64,000 bases of DNA from Halorubrum laminariae (GCF_024494655.1 NZ_JANHDL010000001.1:62001-126000), one strand, 5' to 3'; positions 7,949 through 16,604 are shown, numbered from the stretch's first letter. Program-made: numbers and translations. The notes: generated by a model not told the origin, from the sequence alone.

Positions 7949-9751
7949 ATGAGCCGGAACGACGAGGTCGCCGACCGCCTCGACGAGTTCGCGGACTTGC
8001 TCGAAGCGACGGGCGTGGAGTACAAGCCGACCGCGTACCGCCGCGCCGCCGAGAACGTTCGCGACCATCCTGCGGCGGTCGAGGCTCTTGCGGCCGACGG
8101 AGAGGACGCAGTCAGCGAAATCGATCGCGTAGGCGACGCCATCGCCGCGAAGATCGTCGAGTACCTCGAGACCGGATCGATAGAAGAGTTAGAGGAGCTT
8201 CGCGCCGAGCTTCCGGTCGACATGGCGGCGCTGACTGCGGTCGAGGGCGTCGGTCCGAAGACAGTTGGGTCGCTGTACGAGGCGCTCGAAATCACGGACC
8301 TTGATGAACTCGAAGCGGCGGCGGAAGCGGGCGAGATCCGGACGGTCTCCGGCTTCGGCGAGACGACGGAACAGAACATCCTCGACAACATCCCGTTCGC
8401 GCGCGAGTCGCGCGAGCGCACCCGCCTCGGTGACGGTCGTCCCGTCGCTGATGCGGCGCTGTCGTACCTCGACGCGGTCGACGAGGTCGCCGCGGTCGAG
8501 GTGTGCGGGTCGATCCGGCGCTGGCGAGCGACGATCGGCGACATCGATCTGCTGGTCGCGAGTGACACGCGCGAACCGGTCATCGAGGCGTTCACCGCGT
8601 GGCCCGACGCTGATTCGACGATTGAGGCGGGCACCGGGAAGGCGAGCGTCCGCGCGGACGGCACGCGCGTCGACCTCCGAGTTGTCGACCCCGACGAGTT
8701 CGGCGCAGCACTGCAGTACTTCACCGGCTCGCGCGCGCACAACGTCGCGCTCCGAAATCGGGCAATCGATCGCGAACTGAAGCTCAACGAGTACGGTCTC
8801 TTCGACGTGAGCGGCGTTGAGGACACGGATGAGTCGACCGAGTCGGGCGACGACTCCGAGGAAGCGACCGCCACTCGCGTGGGTGAGCGCGTCGCGGGCG
8901 CGACCGAGGACGGCGTCTACGAGGCGCTCGATCTGGACCCGATGCCGCCCGAACTCCGCGAGGATCGCGGGGAGGTCGCGGCGGCGGCCGAGGGGCGACT
9001 CCCCCTCCTCGTCGAGCCGGACGACCTCCGCGGCGACCTTCACACCCACACCGACTGGTCAGACGGCGGCTTCTCGATCGCGGAGATGGCCGAGGCCGCC
9101 GCCGAGCGCGGGTACGACTACCACGTCGTCACCGACCACGCGACCGGGCCGGGGATGGTCGGCGGCGTCGGCCTCGATGAGAGCGACATCGAAGCGCAGG
9201 CGGCGGCGGTCACGGAGGCGCGCGAGGCGATCACTGAGGATCCCGACGCCGACATCGCGATCCTCCACGGGATCGAGGCCAACATCGACGCCGACGGCGA
9301 CCTCGCCACCGACGACGAGATCCTCGCCGCCCTCGATCTGGTCGTCGCCTCGCCGCACGCCGCGCTCGGACAGGACGCCGACGCGGCCACCGAGCGGCTG
9401 GTCCGCGCGGTCGAACACACCCACGTCGACGTGCTCGGCCATCCCACCGGCCGACTCATCAACGAGCGACCGGGGCTCGACCCGGACATCGAGGCGGTCG
9501 CCGAGGCGGCCGCCGGGGCCGGCACCGCGATTGAGGTCAACGCGAATCCCGCCCGACTCGACGCCGACGGCGAGTTCGTCCGGGCCGCCGTCGAGGCTGG
9601 CGCGACGATCGCCGTGAACACGGACGCGCACTCGCCAAGCGAACTGGACAACGCCCGATACGGCGTCCACACCGCGCGGCGCGGGTGGACGGAGACCACC
9701 GATGTGCTCAACGCCCGATCGCTCAACGGCCTTCGCTCGTTCCTCCTTTGA
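7949..9751 (+). CDS. polX: PolX-type DNA polymerase with PHP phosphoesterase/exonuclease domain
   Basis: This 600-residue protein has the PolX architecture. An N-terminal helix-hairpin-helix 8-kDa-like domain (about 1-145: VEYKPTAYRRAAENVRDHP, VEGVGPKTVGSLYEAL, VSGFGETTEQNIL) is followed by a family X nucleotidyltransferase palm with CGSIRRWRATIGDIDLLVAS (metal-binding DID) and TRVDLRVV. The C-terminal PHP domain has DLHTHTDWSDGG, VVTDHA, HGIEANID, SPHAAL, HPTGRL and NTDAHSPSEL. Family members fill short gaps in base-excision repair and have 3'-5' exonuclease activity through PHP. An acidic insert of about 25 residues (DESTESGDDSEE) lies between palm and PHP. The gene has its own TATA box. 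Confidence 0.93.
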   Translation: MSRNDEVADRLDEFADLLEATGVEYKPTAYRRAAENVRDHPAAVEALAADGEDAVSEIDRVGDAIAAKIVEYLETGSIEELEELRAELPVDMAALTAVEGVGPKTVGSLYEALEITDLDELEAAAEAGEIRTVSGFGETTEQNILDNIPFARESRERTRLGDGRPVADAALSYLDAVDEVAAVEVCGSIRRWRATIGDIDLLVASDTREPVIEAFTAWPDADSTIEAGTGKASVRADGTRVDLRVVDPDEFGAALQYFTGSRAHNVALRNRAIDRELKLNEYGLFDVSGVEDTDESTESGDDSEEATATRVGERVAGATEDGVYEALDLDPMPPELREDRGEVAAAAEGRLPLLVEPDDLRGDLHTHTDWSDGGFSIAEMAEAAAERGYDYHVVTDHATGPGMVGGVGLDESDIEAQAAAVTEAREAITEDPDADIAILHGIEANIDADGDLATDDEILAALDLVVASPHAALGQDADAATERLVRAVEHTHVDVLGHPTGRLINERPGLDPDIEAVAEAAAGAGTAIEVNANPARLDADGEFVRAAVEAGATIAVNTDAHSPSELDNARYGVHTARRGWTETTDVLNARSLNGLRSFLL

Positions 9752-9819
9752 TTTTCCCGTGTGAAACGCGGATCGTGGTCCGCGAATCTTCGTAACCGGT
9801 TTGCCCGACCGTCGCGTAC

Positions 9820-10515
9820 GTGCCGTCGATGGACAGAGACCGGGCCGTCGACCGACTGGAGACGCTCGTCGAGCGCGTCGAGCGCGAGCCGATGCCCGTA
9901 CCCGTCCGCGAGATTTGGGCGTTTGGGGACGTTGCGCTCGGGTTAGACCCGATCGAGCGGCTCGACGTCTACCTCACGAAGGACGTGATCATGGGCGGCG
10001 ACGCCGACGCGGCCGCCGACTTCGAGACTGAGTACGGCGTCAAGGGAGTCGGAACCTCGGTCAGCGCCGAGTGGGCCGAGCGACACCCCGACCGCGTGCG
10101 CGTGAGCGACAACGGCTACGCGGCCCCGGAGAAGTGTCTCGCAGCCGAGCTCGTCGACAACAGCGGGGGACGAGGTCCCTCTAGCAGTCGGACGAAGCCC
10201 GACGACGAGCCCATCCACCTCGAAGTGTGCAACGCGAGCTTCGAGGACAACGTGCGCCAGCGACTGAAGGGCGCGCTCGCCCGCGACGCCTACGAGGAGG
10301 TGCTCGACCCCCGCGGCGTCTGCCTGTGGGTGGACGGGACCCGCGACGCGGAGGCGTTCGACCGGCTGCGGGCGGCATCGTTCGCGATGCCGACGCTTTC
10401 CGACGCGCTCGAGATGCTCGGCGCGGACGAATCTGTCGCGACCGCGGCCGCAGAGACGCTCGCCGCGAGACGGGCCGAACAGGAGGGCGCGTCGGTGCGC
10501 GGCGATATGGTGTGA
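9820..10515 (+). CDS. Haloarchaeal conserved hypothetical protein (nucleotidyltransferase-like N-terminus?)
   Basis: This is a 231-residue protein from GTG 9820, or 228 from ATG 9829; both are in frame and the choice is uncertain. I do not recognise a characterised family. WAFGDVALGLDPIERLDVYLTKDVI has the rhythm of a nucleotidyltransferase GS...D.DL block, but the expected GS and paired Asp residues are not clear, so this is only a hint. The central VCNASFEDNVRQRLKGALARDAYEEVLDPRGVCLWVD and the C-terminal helical region look like a conserved cytosolic fold. It follows polX after 68 bp in the same direction and converges on tfb. Confidence 0.6.
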   Translation: MPSMDRDRAVDRLETLVERVEREPMPVPVREIWAFGDVALGLDPIERLDVYLTKDVIMGGDADAAADFETEYGVKGVGTSVSAEWAERHPDRVRVSDNGYAAPEKCLAAELVDNSGGRGPSSSRTKPDDEPIHLEVCNASFEDNVRQRLKGALARDAYEEVLDPRGVCLWVDGTRDAEAFDRLRAASFAMPTLSDALEMLGADESVATAAAETLAARRAEQEGASVRGDMV

Positions 10516-10553
10516 CGAGCCGCTAGAAAGGTTACTCTCGACTGCCGGCCCGA

Positions 10554-11528
10554 TCAGGCGACGAGGCCGTCCTCGGCCTCTAACAGCTCGTGGTAGCGGT
10601 TCCGGATCGTGACTTCGCTGATGTCGGCGACGTCTGAGACGGCCGCCTGCGTCGTCTTCTCGTTGGTGAGGAGCGCGGCGGCGTAAACCGCGGCGGCGGC
10701 GAGACCGACGGGCGATTTTCCGGAGTGGACGCCCTTCTCTTTGGCGTTTCGAAGGAGGCTCTTCGCGCGCATCTCCGACTCCTCGCTCAGTTCGAGGTCG
10801 GAGGCGAATCGGGGGACGTACTGCTCGGGGTCTGCAGGCTTCACTTCGAGCTTGAGCTCGCGGACGACATAGCGGTACGTGCGGGCGATCTCGGCCTTCT
10901 CGACGCGCGACACGTCGGCGATCTCGTCGAGGCTGCGCGGGACGCCGGCCATCCGCGCGGCGGCGTACACGCAGGAGGTGGAGACGCCTTCGATCGAGCG
11001 GCCCGGCAGGAGGTCCTCGTCGAGCGCGCGGCGGTAGATGACCGAGGCGGTCTCACGGACGTTGTCGGGGAGCCCCTGCGCGCTCGCCATGCGGTCGATC
11101 TCGCCGAGCGCCTGCTTGAGGTTGCGCTCCTTCGAGTCGCGGGTGCGGAAGCGTTCGTTCCACTTGCGGAGCCGCTGCATCTTCTGGCGCTGGCGCGCGC
11201 CGAGCGAGCGCCCGTACGCGTCCTTGTCGCGCCAGTCGATGTTGGTGGAGAGCCCCTTGTCGTGCATCGTGTTCGTCGTCGGGGCACCGACGCGGCTCTT
11301 CTCGTCCTTCTCGCGGGAGTCGAACGCGCGCCACTCCGGCCCGCGGTCGACCGAGTCCGCCTCGACGACGAGCCCGCAGTCCGCACAGACGCTCTCCCCG
11401 TGCTCTTCGTCGTTGATGACGTTACCGCCGCACTCCGGACAGTTCAGCGTCTCGTCGGTCTGTTCCGATTCCGTCTCGTCCGTCTCCGTTCGGGAGCGAC
11501 TCCCCCGCGTGTGTAATCGTTCACTCAT
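10554..11528 (-). CDS. tfb: Transcription initiation factor IIB (TFB)
   Basis: This 324-residue general transcription factor has an N-terminal zinc ribbon (CPECGG and CADCGLVV), the B-reader/linker (GPEWRAFDSREKDEKSRVGAP, then GLSTNIDWRDKDAYGRSLGARQRQKMQRLRKWNERFR), and two cyclin folds (about 125-215 and 220-315) ending in the DNA-binding helix SDVADISEVTIRNRYHEL. TFB binds the TBP-promoter complex at the BRE and recruits RNA polymerase. Haloarchaea carry several TFB paralogues; this one is full length with every zinc Cys present. Which paralogue it is cannot be decided. It is divergent from the cobalamin-binding-like gene. Confidence 0.96.
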   Translation of the reverse strand: MSERLHTRGSRSRTETDETESEQTDETLNCPECGGNVINDEEHGESVCADCGLVVEADSVDRGPEWRAFDSREKDEKSRVGAPTTNTMHDKGLSTNIDWRDKDAYGRSLGARQRQKMQRLRKWNERFRTRDSKERNLKQALGEIDRMASAQGLPDNVRETASVIYRRALDEDLLPGRSIEGVSTSCVYAAARMAGVPRSLDEIADVSRVEKAEIARTYRYVVRELKLEVKPADPEQYVPRFASDLELSEESEMRAKSLLRNAKEKGVHSGKSPVGLAAAAVYAAALLTNEKTTQAAVSDVADISEVTIRNRYHELLEAEDGLVA

Positions 11529-11595
11529 GGCTAAACCCCCTCTCGGTAACTGAACACGGCCCGAGAGCGATCTTGCCCGATAGACGGCGGAACCG

Positions 11596-11607
11596 AACTT
11601 AAAACGA
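11596..11607 (-). promoter_or_regulatory. Promoter of tfb
   Basis: Read on the minus strand, GTTTTAAGTTCG is a TATA-like element about 70 bp upstream of the ATG. The transcript would therefore carry a leader of about 45 nt. That leader contains a purine run GAGAGGGGG shortly before the start codon that could serve as a ribosome binding site, a departure from the leaderless pattern seen elsewhere in the window. Confidence 0.45.
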
Positions 11608-11741
11608 CCGGAACGTGTCGGTGAAAACCCGACGAAAGCACACGATCTATCACGTGTTTTCGGCGATCGTACGGTGAGGCCATCCGGATCGTTCGCTCAC
11701 CGACCGAAACGCTTGCACCGTTCGCGCGCCGATTCCCGACC

Positions 11742-12545
11742 ATGTCCGAACCCCGCGTCGTCTCGCTCGCGCCGAGCGCCACGGCGACCGTCGCGGCCCT
11801 CGACGCGGCCGACCTGCTCGTCGGTGTCACACACCACGGCGATCCGCCCGCCGGCGCTGGCGGGGCGCACGGCAGAAATGAGCTACCCGAGACGGTTGGC
11901 GGATGGCTGAACCCCGACCTCGACCGCGTCGCCGACCTCGATCCCGACGTGGTCCTCACGAGCGACGGACTGCAGGCCGACCTCGCCGGGCGGTGTCGCG
12001 ACCGCGGACTCCCGGTCAGCCACCGCGAGCCGATCGACCTCGACGCGGTCGTGGCGACGTTCGCGGCCCGCGGCGACGACGTGGGGAGACCCGACGCCGG
12101 CGAGCGGCTCGCGACCGCGGCCCGCGACCGGCTCGATCGCGTCGCGGCCGCGGTCGCCGACCGACCCAGACCCACCGTCTACTGCGAGGAGTGGTCGGAT
12201 CCGCCGATGGCCGCCGGTAACTGGGTCCCCGAGGCCGTCCGCGCCGCCGGGGGACGATACCCCTTCGTCGACTCCGGTGAGCGCTCGCGCGAGGTCGACC
12301 TCGACGCCGTCGCCGCGGCCGATCCGGATCACGTCGTCCTCCACGTCTGCGGACGCGGCGACCGGGTCGACCCAGCGACCGTCGACGACCGTGACTGGGG
12401 CGTTGACGCGCCGACGCACGTGATCGACGACTCGCTTTTGAACCAGCCGAGTCCGGCACTGATCGACGGGATCGAGCGACTGGCACAGGTGTTTCATCCC
12501 GATGCGGTTCGGTCGTCTCCGGCGAACGCGGCGGATGACACCTGA
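11742..12545 (+). CDS. Cobalamin-binding protein-like (BtuF/PBP fold), no signal peptide
   Basis: This 267-residue protein has the helical-backbone periplasmic-binding fold of BtuF/FhuD proteins: VVSLAPSATATVAAL at the N-terminus, VGVTHHGD, LNPDLDRVADLDPDVVLTSDGLQ, PTVYCEEWSDPPMAAGNWVPE, VDLDAVAAADPDHVVLHVCG and a C-terminal HVIDDSLLNQPSPALIDGI. Such proteins bind corrinoids or iron chelates for ABC import. Here the protein starts directly at the first beta strand with no Sec, Tat or lipobox signal, and no permease or ATPase gene is nearby. A cytosolic corrinoid-binding role is therefore possible but unproven. The fold call is firm, the ligand tentative. Confidence 0.75.
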   Translation: MSEPRVVSLAPSATATVAALDAADLLVGVTHHGDPPAGAGGAHGRNELPETVGGWLNPDLDRVADLDPDVVLTSDGLQADLAGRCRDRGLPVSHREPIDLDAVVATFAARGDDVGRPDAGERLATAARDRLDRVAAAVADRPRPTVYCEEWSDPPMAAGNWVPEAVRAAGGRYPFVDSGERSREVDLDAVAAADPDHVVLHVCGRGDRVDPATVDDRDWGVDAPTHVIDDSLLNQPSPALIDGIERLAQVFHPDAVRSSPANAADDT

Positions 12546-12786
12546 ACGGGGTCCGAGTCGGCGCGGGTGGCGGAAACCGAACCGGCGCGGCGTCGAACGG
12601 CGCTCGACGGGGCGAGACTGCCAGTGTGCTGGCGAGCGAGCGTGTCGACCGCGGGGTTCAGAGATCGTACCGAAACGCGCCGCTATGCCGTCGCGTCACT
12701 TACAGTATATGGACAAAAACGCACGACTGCGGCATGTTAATCCGCTCTACCAACCGCCTTATGTGGTGAGACGACCAGAGGCAGGT

Positions 12787-13041
12787 ATGAGCACGGCACA
12801 CTCGAACGCGGCCCTCGTCGAGTCGACCGGCCTCTCCGCGAAGCAGGCACGGATCTTGCGGTACCTCCGCGAGAACGCCGACGACCGGACGTATTTCAAG
12901 TCGCGGCTGATCGCCGACGACCTCGGCCTCTCGGCGAAGGAGGTCGGCGCGAACATGGGGCCCGTCGCGGACGCCGCCGGCGACATCGACGTTGAAAAGT
13001 GGGGCTACTCCTCGGGGACGACGTGGATGGTCACGAACTGA
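12787..13041 (+). CDS. Small haloarchaeal helix-turn-helix protein (DUF7123-like)
   Basis: This is an 84-residue protein from ATG 12787. The longer frame from 12502 is rejected because its N-terminal 95 residues are Arg-rich and cover the promoter. LSAKQARILRYLRENADDRTYFKSRLIADDLGLSAKEVGANMGPVADA is a compact winged-helix-type DNA-binding block, and the C-terminal DIDVEKWGYSSGTTWMVT forms a probable wing. It resembles a small family widespread in haloarchaea; the DUF number is from memory. A likely TATA box, GCCTTATGTGG, is at 12751-12761. Its TGA abuts the stop codon of the convergent regulator gene with no spacer. Confidence 0.7.
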   Translation: MSTAHSNAALVESTGLSAKQARILRYLRENADDRTYFKSRLIADDLGLSAKEVGANMGPVADAAGDIDVEKWGYSSGTTWMVTN

Positions 13042-13659
13042 CTACGGATCGTACGTCACGATGTCGGCGGCGTCGTCGGCGAACGCGACCGCGTCCGCGT
13101 CGAAGGAATCCGCGTACCGGATCACGAGCGTGAGCAGCCGCTCCGGTTCGGTCAGCGTGTAGCCGTCGGTCCGATCGAGGAGATCGGCGTCTTCGAGCGC
13201 GGCCGCGGTCGCGCTCACCGTCGGCCGCGACACGTCGAGGGCCGCCGCCAGCCTCGCACCGGTCGCATCCGGGTCGCGCAACAGCGCGAGGACCATCCCG
13301 CGAGGCGTGTCACGCCGGAGATACCCGAGTGCGCGCTTGTCGAGCTCGTCGAACCTGTCAGCCGGGAAGTACCGCCGGTAGTCGGCGTCTTTCATCGACT
13401 CGATCTCGCCGGCCTCCTCCAGCTTCCGGAGGTGGTACTGCGCCTCGCCGGTGCCGAGTCGGAGGTCGTCGCGGAGCTTGGAGAAGTGTGCGCCGGGTGT
13501 CGTCGGGACGTACCCGCGGATCGCCTCGCGGGTCTCGTTCGTGTCGCCCTCGCCGTCTCCGGTGTCCGCGCTCGCGGTCCCGACGAACGGGGCGGCCGCT
13601 CCGATGGCAGCGAACCGCCGGAGCGTCTCCCGCTTCCGTCCGTCGAAGTCGTCCGTCAC
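13042..13659 (-). CDS. Tandem winged-helix regulator with Tat-like hydrophobic N-terminus
   Basis: This is a 205-residue protein from GTG at 13657-13659; the further upstream ATG adds a basic LLRRRRVPRA stretch and is less likely. Residues about 8-32 (RKRETLRRFAAIGAAAPFVG) look like a twin-arginine or uncleaved signal segment. Two winged-helix units follow: TPGAHFSKLRDDLRLGTGEAQYHLRKLEEAGEIES and TPRGMVLALLRDPDATGARLAAALDVSRPTVSATAAALEDADLL. The C-terminus is acidic. The double-wHTH layout is common in haloarchaeal transcriptional regulators. A hydrophobic leader on a DNA-binding protein is odd and may indicate membrane association. The target is unknown. Confidence 0.7.
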   Translation of the reverse strand: MTDDFDGRKRETLRRFAAIGAAAPFVGTASADTGDGEGDTNETREAIRGYVPTTPGAHFSKLRDDLRLGTGEAQYHLRKLEEAGEIESMKDADYRRYFPADRFDELDKRALGYLRRDTPRGMVLALLRDPDATGARLAAALDVSRPTVSATAAALEDADLLDRTDGYTLTEPERLLTLVIRYADSFDADAVAFADDAADIVTYDP

Positions 13660-13738
13660 GGCGCGAGGTACTCGTCGACGGCGCAAAAGCACTTCGTTCG
13701 GGGAGAACGGGCACGAAACGGCAGAGAGCGCGACCTCG

Positions 13739-14887
13739 TCAGGTGTCGGAGTCGGGCTCGCGTTCGACCTCTGCGTCCGAGCCCTCCTCGTCCATCTCTT
13801 GGATGACCTCGTCGGCCGACCTGATGTTCGCGCCGGCGTCGCCGGCTTTCACCGCCTCCGCCTCTTTCTCCAACTCCTCGACGTTCATCTCCGCGGATTC
13901 TTCTATCTGCCCGAGAATCTCGTCGATATCGTCGAGTCCCAGCATGGTGCGAGTCTCCTCGTCGAACTCCTTGCCGTCGAGTCCCTCCATTTCCTGCACG
14001 TCGGAGCCGGACAGCGCCTTGCCGTACCGGCCGACGAGGCTGGTGAGCTCCTGTGGGAGGACGAACGTCGTGGACTCGCCCTTGCCGATCTCTTCGAGGG
14101 TCTCCATGCCGCGCTCGATGATCGCGCGTTCGCCCATCGACTCGGCGGAGCGGGCGCGGAGCACGGTCGAGATGGCGTCACCCTGCGCTTCGAGGATCTG
14201 CGACTGCTTTTCGCCCTGCGCACGGATGATGTTCGACTGCTTGTCACCCTCCGCCTGCTCGACCGCCGAGCGGCGCTCGCCCTGCGCCTCCAGAATCATC
14301 GCCCGGCGACGGCGCTCCGCCGAGGTCTGCTGTTCCATCGCCTGCTGGACGTCTTTCGAGGGGTTCACTTCGCGGACTTCGACGCTCTCGACGCGAATGC
14401 CCCACTCGTCCGTCGGCTCGTCCAACTCCTTGCGGATCTTCGCGTTGATCTCTTGGCGCTTGTTCAGCGTGTCGTCGAGTTCCATGTCGCCGAGGACGGC
14501 GCGGAGGGTGGTCTGCGCGAGGTTCGAGACGGCCTTCTTGTAGTCGTCGACTTCGAGGAACGCCTTCTTCGCGTCCATCACCTTGATGTAGACGACCGCG
14601 TCCGCCGTCACCGGCGAGTTGTCTCGCGTGATCGCCTCTTGGCGGGGAACGTCGAGCGTCTGCGTCCGCATGTCGAACGGGTACGTGCGGGAGACGAACG
14701 GCGGGATGAGATTGATGCCCGGTTCGAGCAGCTTCCGGTACTCGCCGAACACGGTGAGCGTCTTCTTCTCGTAGGCGTCGACGATCTCGAACGACTGCCA
14801 CAGCGTGATGATCGCCAGCAACAAGAAGAGCAGACCGACGCTCACCAGTCCGAAGCCGAGACCGGATTGGAGGGTAATCGGGCCCAT
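13739..14887 (-). CDS. SPFH/band-7 domain protein (stomatin/prohibitin homologue)
   Basis: This 382-residue membrane-associated scaffold protein has one N-terminal transmembrane helix (about 8-30: GLGFGLVSVGLLFLLLAII). An SPFH domain follows (about 31-200: ALEKK-type AYEKKTLTVFGEYRKLLEPGI, TYPFDMRTQTLDVPRQEAITRD, ADAVVYIKVMDAKKAFLEV). A coiled-coil rich in Ala/Glu/Gln repeats (about 200-255: ERRRRAMILEAQGERRSAVEQAEGDK) and an acidic tail complete it. Family members oligomerise into rings on membranes and partner with NfeD or proteases. No nfeD gene is adjacent. A TATA-like AGTATTAAGC lies just upstream on the minus strand. Confidence 0.92.
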   Translation of the reverse strand: MGPITLQSGLGFGLVSVGLLFLLLAIITLWQSFEIVDAYEKKTLTVFGEYRKLLEPGINLIPPFVSRTYPFDMRTQTLDVPRQEAITRDNSPVTADAVVYIKVMDAKKAFLEVDDYKKAVSNLAQTTLRAVLGDMELDDTLNKRQEINAKIRKELDEPTDEWGIRVESVEVREVNPSKDVQQAMEQQTSAERRRRAMILEAQGERRSAVEQAEGDKQSNIIRAQGEKQSQILEAQGDAISTVLRARSAESMGERAIIERGMETLEEIGKGESTTFVLPQELTSLVGRYGKALSGSDVQEMEGLDGKEFDEETRTMLGLDDIDEILGQIEESAEMNVEELEKEAEAVKAGDAGANIRSADEVIQEMDEEGSDAEVEREPDSDT

Positions 14888-14965
14888 ACCGAAGGTTAGG
14901 CCATCGGACGCTTAATACTTCGGCCGCGGCGTGTCGACGCCGGGTGGACCCGTCGCCGTCTTCGA

Positions 14966-14976
14966 GCGCGATAATA
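14966..14976 (+). promoter_or_regulatory. Promoter of the CDP-alcohol phosphatidyltransferase gene
   Basis: GCGATAATAAA is an AT-rich TATA candidate 35-45 bp upstream of ATG 15010. It sits back to back with the divergent SPFH promoter in a 122-bp gap. Confidence 0.4.
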
Positions 14977-15009
14977 AACCCTAAACCCCGGCTCGTCGAC
15001 CGATCCGGT

Positions 15010-15762
15010 ATGTACCTGCGGTTCGTCGAGCGGCTGGGGCTCGCGGACGCGGTGACGGTAGCGAACGCGGCGATGGGGTTTCTCGCCGTCGTAGCCGCGA
15101 CCGTCGACGCCGCGCTCGCGGCCCGGCTGATCCTCCTCGCCGCGGTCGCCGACGGGCTCGACGGCGTGGTCGCCCGCCACCGCGGCTCGACGGACGCCGG
15201 GCCGTACCTCGACTCGCTGGCTGACGTGGCGTCCTTCGGCGTCGCCCCCGCCGGGCTGGTCGCGTTTCTCGTCCTCGACGCGCGGTCGGTCGCGGCCGAT
15301 CCCCTGTTCGTCGGTGTCGGCGTGGCGGCGACGGCGCTTTTCGTCGCGGCCGCTGTCGCCCGGCTCGGGATGTACACTGCCTACGACAGCGGCAGCCGCG
15401 AGACGGTCGGCGTCCCGACCACGCTCGCCGCGACGGTGCTGGCCGCGGGAGTCATCGCCGGGTACACCGCGCCGGGGCTGCTCGTCGCGGCCACCGCCGT
15501 GTTCGCCGTGCTCATGGGGTCGACGATCACCTACCCCGACCTGCACGCGCAGGACGCGCTCGTCATGGGCGTCGTGCAGGTCGCCGTGATACTCACCCCG
15601 GCGGCGCACATGGCGACGACGCGGCTCCCGCCGTGGATCGGCGAGGGGTTCGCGTTCGCGCTGCTTTTCCTCTCGTGCGGCTATCTGCTCCTTGGTCCGC
15701 GGTTCTACTGGGGTGACGGGATCCGGTCACCGCCCGAGGAGACGACAGAGCGGCAGGCGTGA
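15010..15762 (+). CDS. pssA: CDP-alcohol phosphatidyltransferase, probable archaetidylserine synthase
   Basis: This 250-residue membrane enzyme carries the CDP-alcohol phosphotransferase signature DG-x2-AR-x8-G-x3-D-x3-D as DGVVAR, then GSTDAG and PYLDSLADV (about 58-82). Hydrophobic segments around and after it give roughly 6-8 membrane helices. The VASFGVAPAGL region after the signature is typical of phosphatidylserine-type synthases. The expected reaction is CDP-archaeol plus serine giving archaetidylserine. In haloarchaea such genes belong to the set linked to archaeosortase-dependent anchoring of PGF-CTERM proteins, and a related surface protein is encoded at the window's left end. Serine as the acceptor is inferred. 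Confidence 0.85.
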   Translation: MYLRFVERLGLADAVTVANAAMGFLAVVAATVDAALAARLILLAAVADGLDGVVARHRGSTDAGPYLDSLADVASFGVAPAGLVAFLVLDARSVAADPLFVGVGVAATALFVAAAVARLGMYTAYDSGSRETVGVPTTLAATVLAAGVIAGYTAPGLLVAATAVFAVLMGSTITYPDLHAQDALVMGVVQVAVILTPAAHMATTRLPPWIGEGFAFALLFLSCGYLLLGPRFYWGDGIRSPPEETTERQA

Positions 15763-15839
15763 CCGAGTGCTGGGGAAACGCGGTGGGGCAAAACGCCGGG
15801 GAGGAGGAATTCGACGGAGCGGGGTCGACAGCGACGCGC

Positions 15840-16571
15840 CTACAGCAGCTCGTCGAAGTCCTTGTAGCGAGTGATGTCGACGCCCTCATCGGTGACGACG
15901 GCGACGTTGATCCCGTTACCGGACGCGAGGTCGCGCTCGACGGCGGACTGGATCGCCTTGGCGGCGACACCCTTCGCCTCGTCGATGGTGAGTTCGTCGT
16001 GGTGTTCCTGTTCTAAGACACCGAGGGCGTACTGCGAGCCGGATCCCGTGACGGTGTACTCCTCTTCTGTCGTGCCGCCGAGGGCGTCGATGGAGTAGAT
16101 GTGTGCGCCGTCGTCGTCGACGCCGCCGAGGATCGGCTGGACGATGAAGAACGCGCCCGTCCGGAGGAGGTTTCCGGTGAGTGTAGAGAGCGCTTCCATC
16201 GACATATCATCTCCACGACGGGTCTCGTAGAGGCTCGTTTCGGCTTTGAGCGTCGAGATGAGGTTCTGTGCGGCAGAGACGGAGCCGGCGATGGTGAGCG
16301 CGCCGTGAGGGTGGACCTCCTCGACCTTCTGCACGTCCTTCGAAGAGACCATGCCGCCCATGGAAGCGCGCATGTCGGTCGCCATCACGACGCCGTCGGC
16401 GGTACGGATGCCGACCGTGGTCGTGCCGGTCTTCATTTCGCCCTCGCCGTCGGCTTGTGCCGCGCGGCGTTCGCTGTGTTCGAACTCGCCAATCTCCGGT
16501 CCGAAGACGGGCTGATCGCGGCCCAACTCGTCGACCGGGCTACTGGAGAGATCGCCAGTCGGTGGTCGCAT
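15840..16571 (-). CDS. psmB: 20S proteasome beta subunit
   Basis: This 243-residue precursor has a propeptide of 49 residues ending in MKTG. Autocleavage would expose Thr50 (TTTVGI) as the N-terminal nucleophile. Other catalytic-fold features are present: ATDMRASMG (Asp17 equivalent), Lys in the SSKDVQKVEEV strand (Lys33 equivalent), IAGSVSAAQNL and TGSGSQYALGVLEQ (Ser129 region). Beta subunits form the two inner rings of the 20S particle, which degrades proteins unfolded by PAN/Cdc48-type ATPases. The alpha subunit is not in this window. The long propeptide is characteristic of haloarchaeal beta subunits. Confidence 0.97.
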   Translation of the reverse strand: MRPPTGDLSSSPVDELGRDQPVFGPEIGEFEHSERRAAQADGEGEMKTGTTTVGIRTADGVVMATDMRASMGGMVSSKDVQKVEEVHPHGALTIAGSVSAAQNLISTLKAETSLYETRRGDDMSMEALSTLTGNLLRTGAFFIVQPILGGVDDDGAHIYSIDALGGTTEEEYTVTGSGSQYALGVLEQEHHDELTIDEAKGVAAKAIQSAVERDLASGNGINVAVVTDEGVDITRYKDFDELL

Positions 16572-16593
16572 TACGCGTCTGTTGGTCCGGCGC

Positions 16594-16604
16594 GCTGATA
16601 AAGG
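16594..16604 (-). promoter_or_regulatory. TATA box of psmB
   Basis: On the minus strand, CCTTTATCAGC lies about 25-33 bp before the psmB ATG, consistent with a leaderless transcript. A second AT-rich element (16660-16672, TTATAAAATG on the minus strand) lies further upstream and could be an alternative promoter. Confidence 0.5.

Noticed and set aside
12740..12760. Minus strand reads GGTTGGTAGAGCGG, like a tRNA D-arm/B-box start
   Set aside because: No matching acceptor stem, anticodon arm or T-arm (GGTTCGA) follows at tRNA spacing. The match overlaps a likely promoter of the small helix-turn-helix gene.
12502..12786. N-terminal extension of the 84-residue helix-turn-helix protein
   Set aside because: The residues are Arg/Pro-rich, unlike haloarchaeal proteins, and include the TATA box region.
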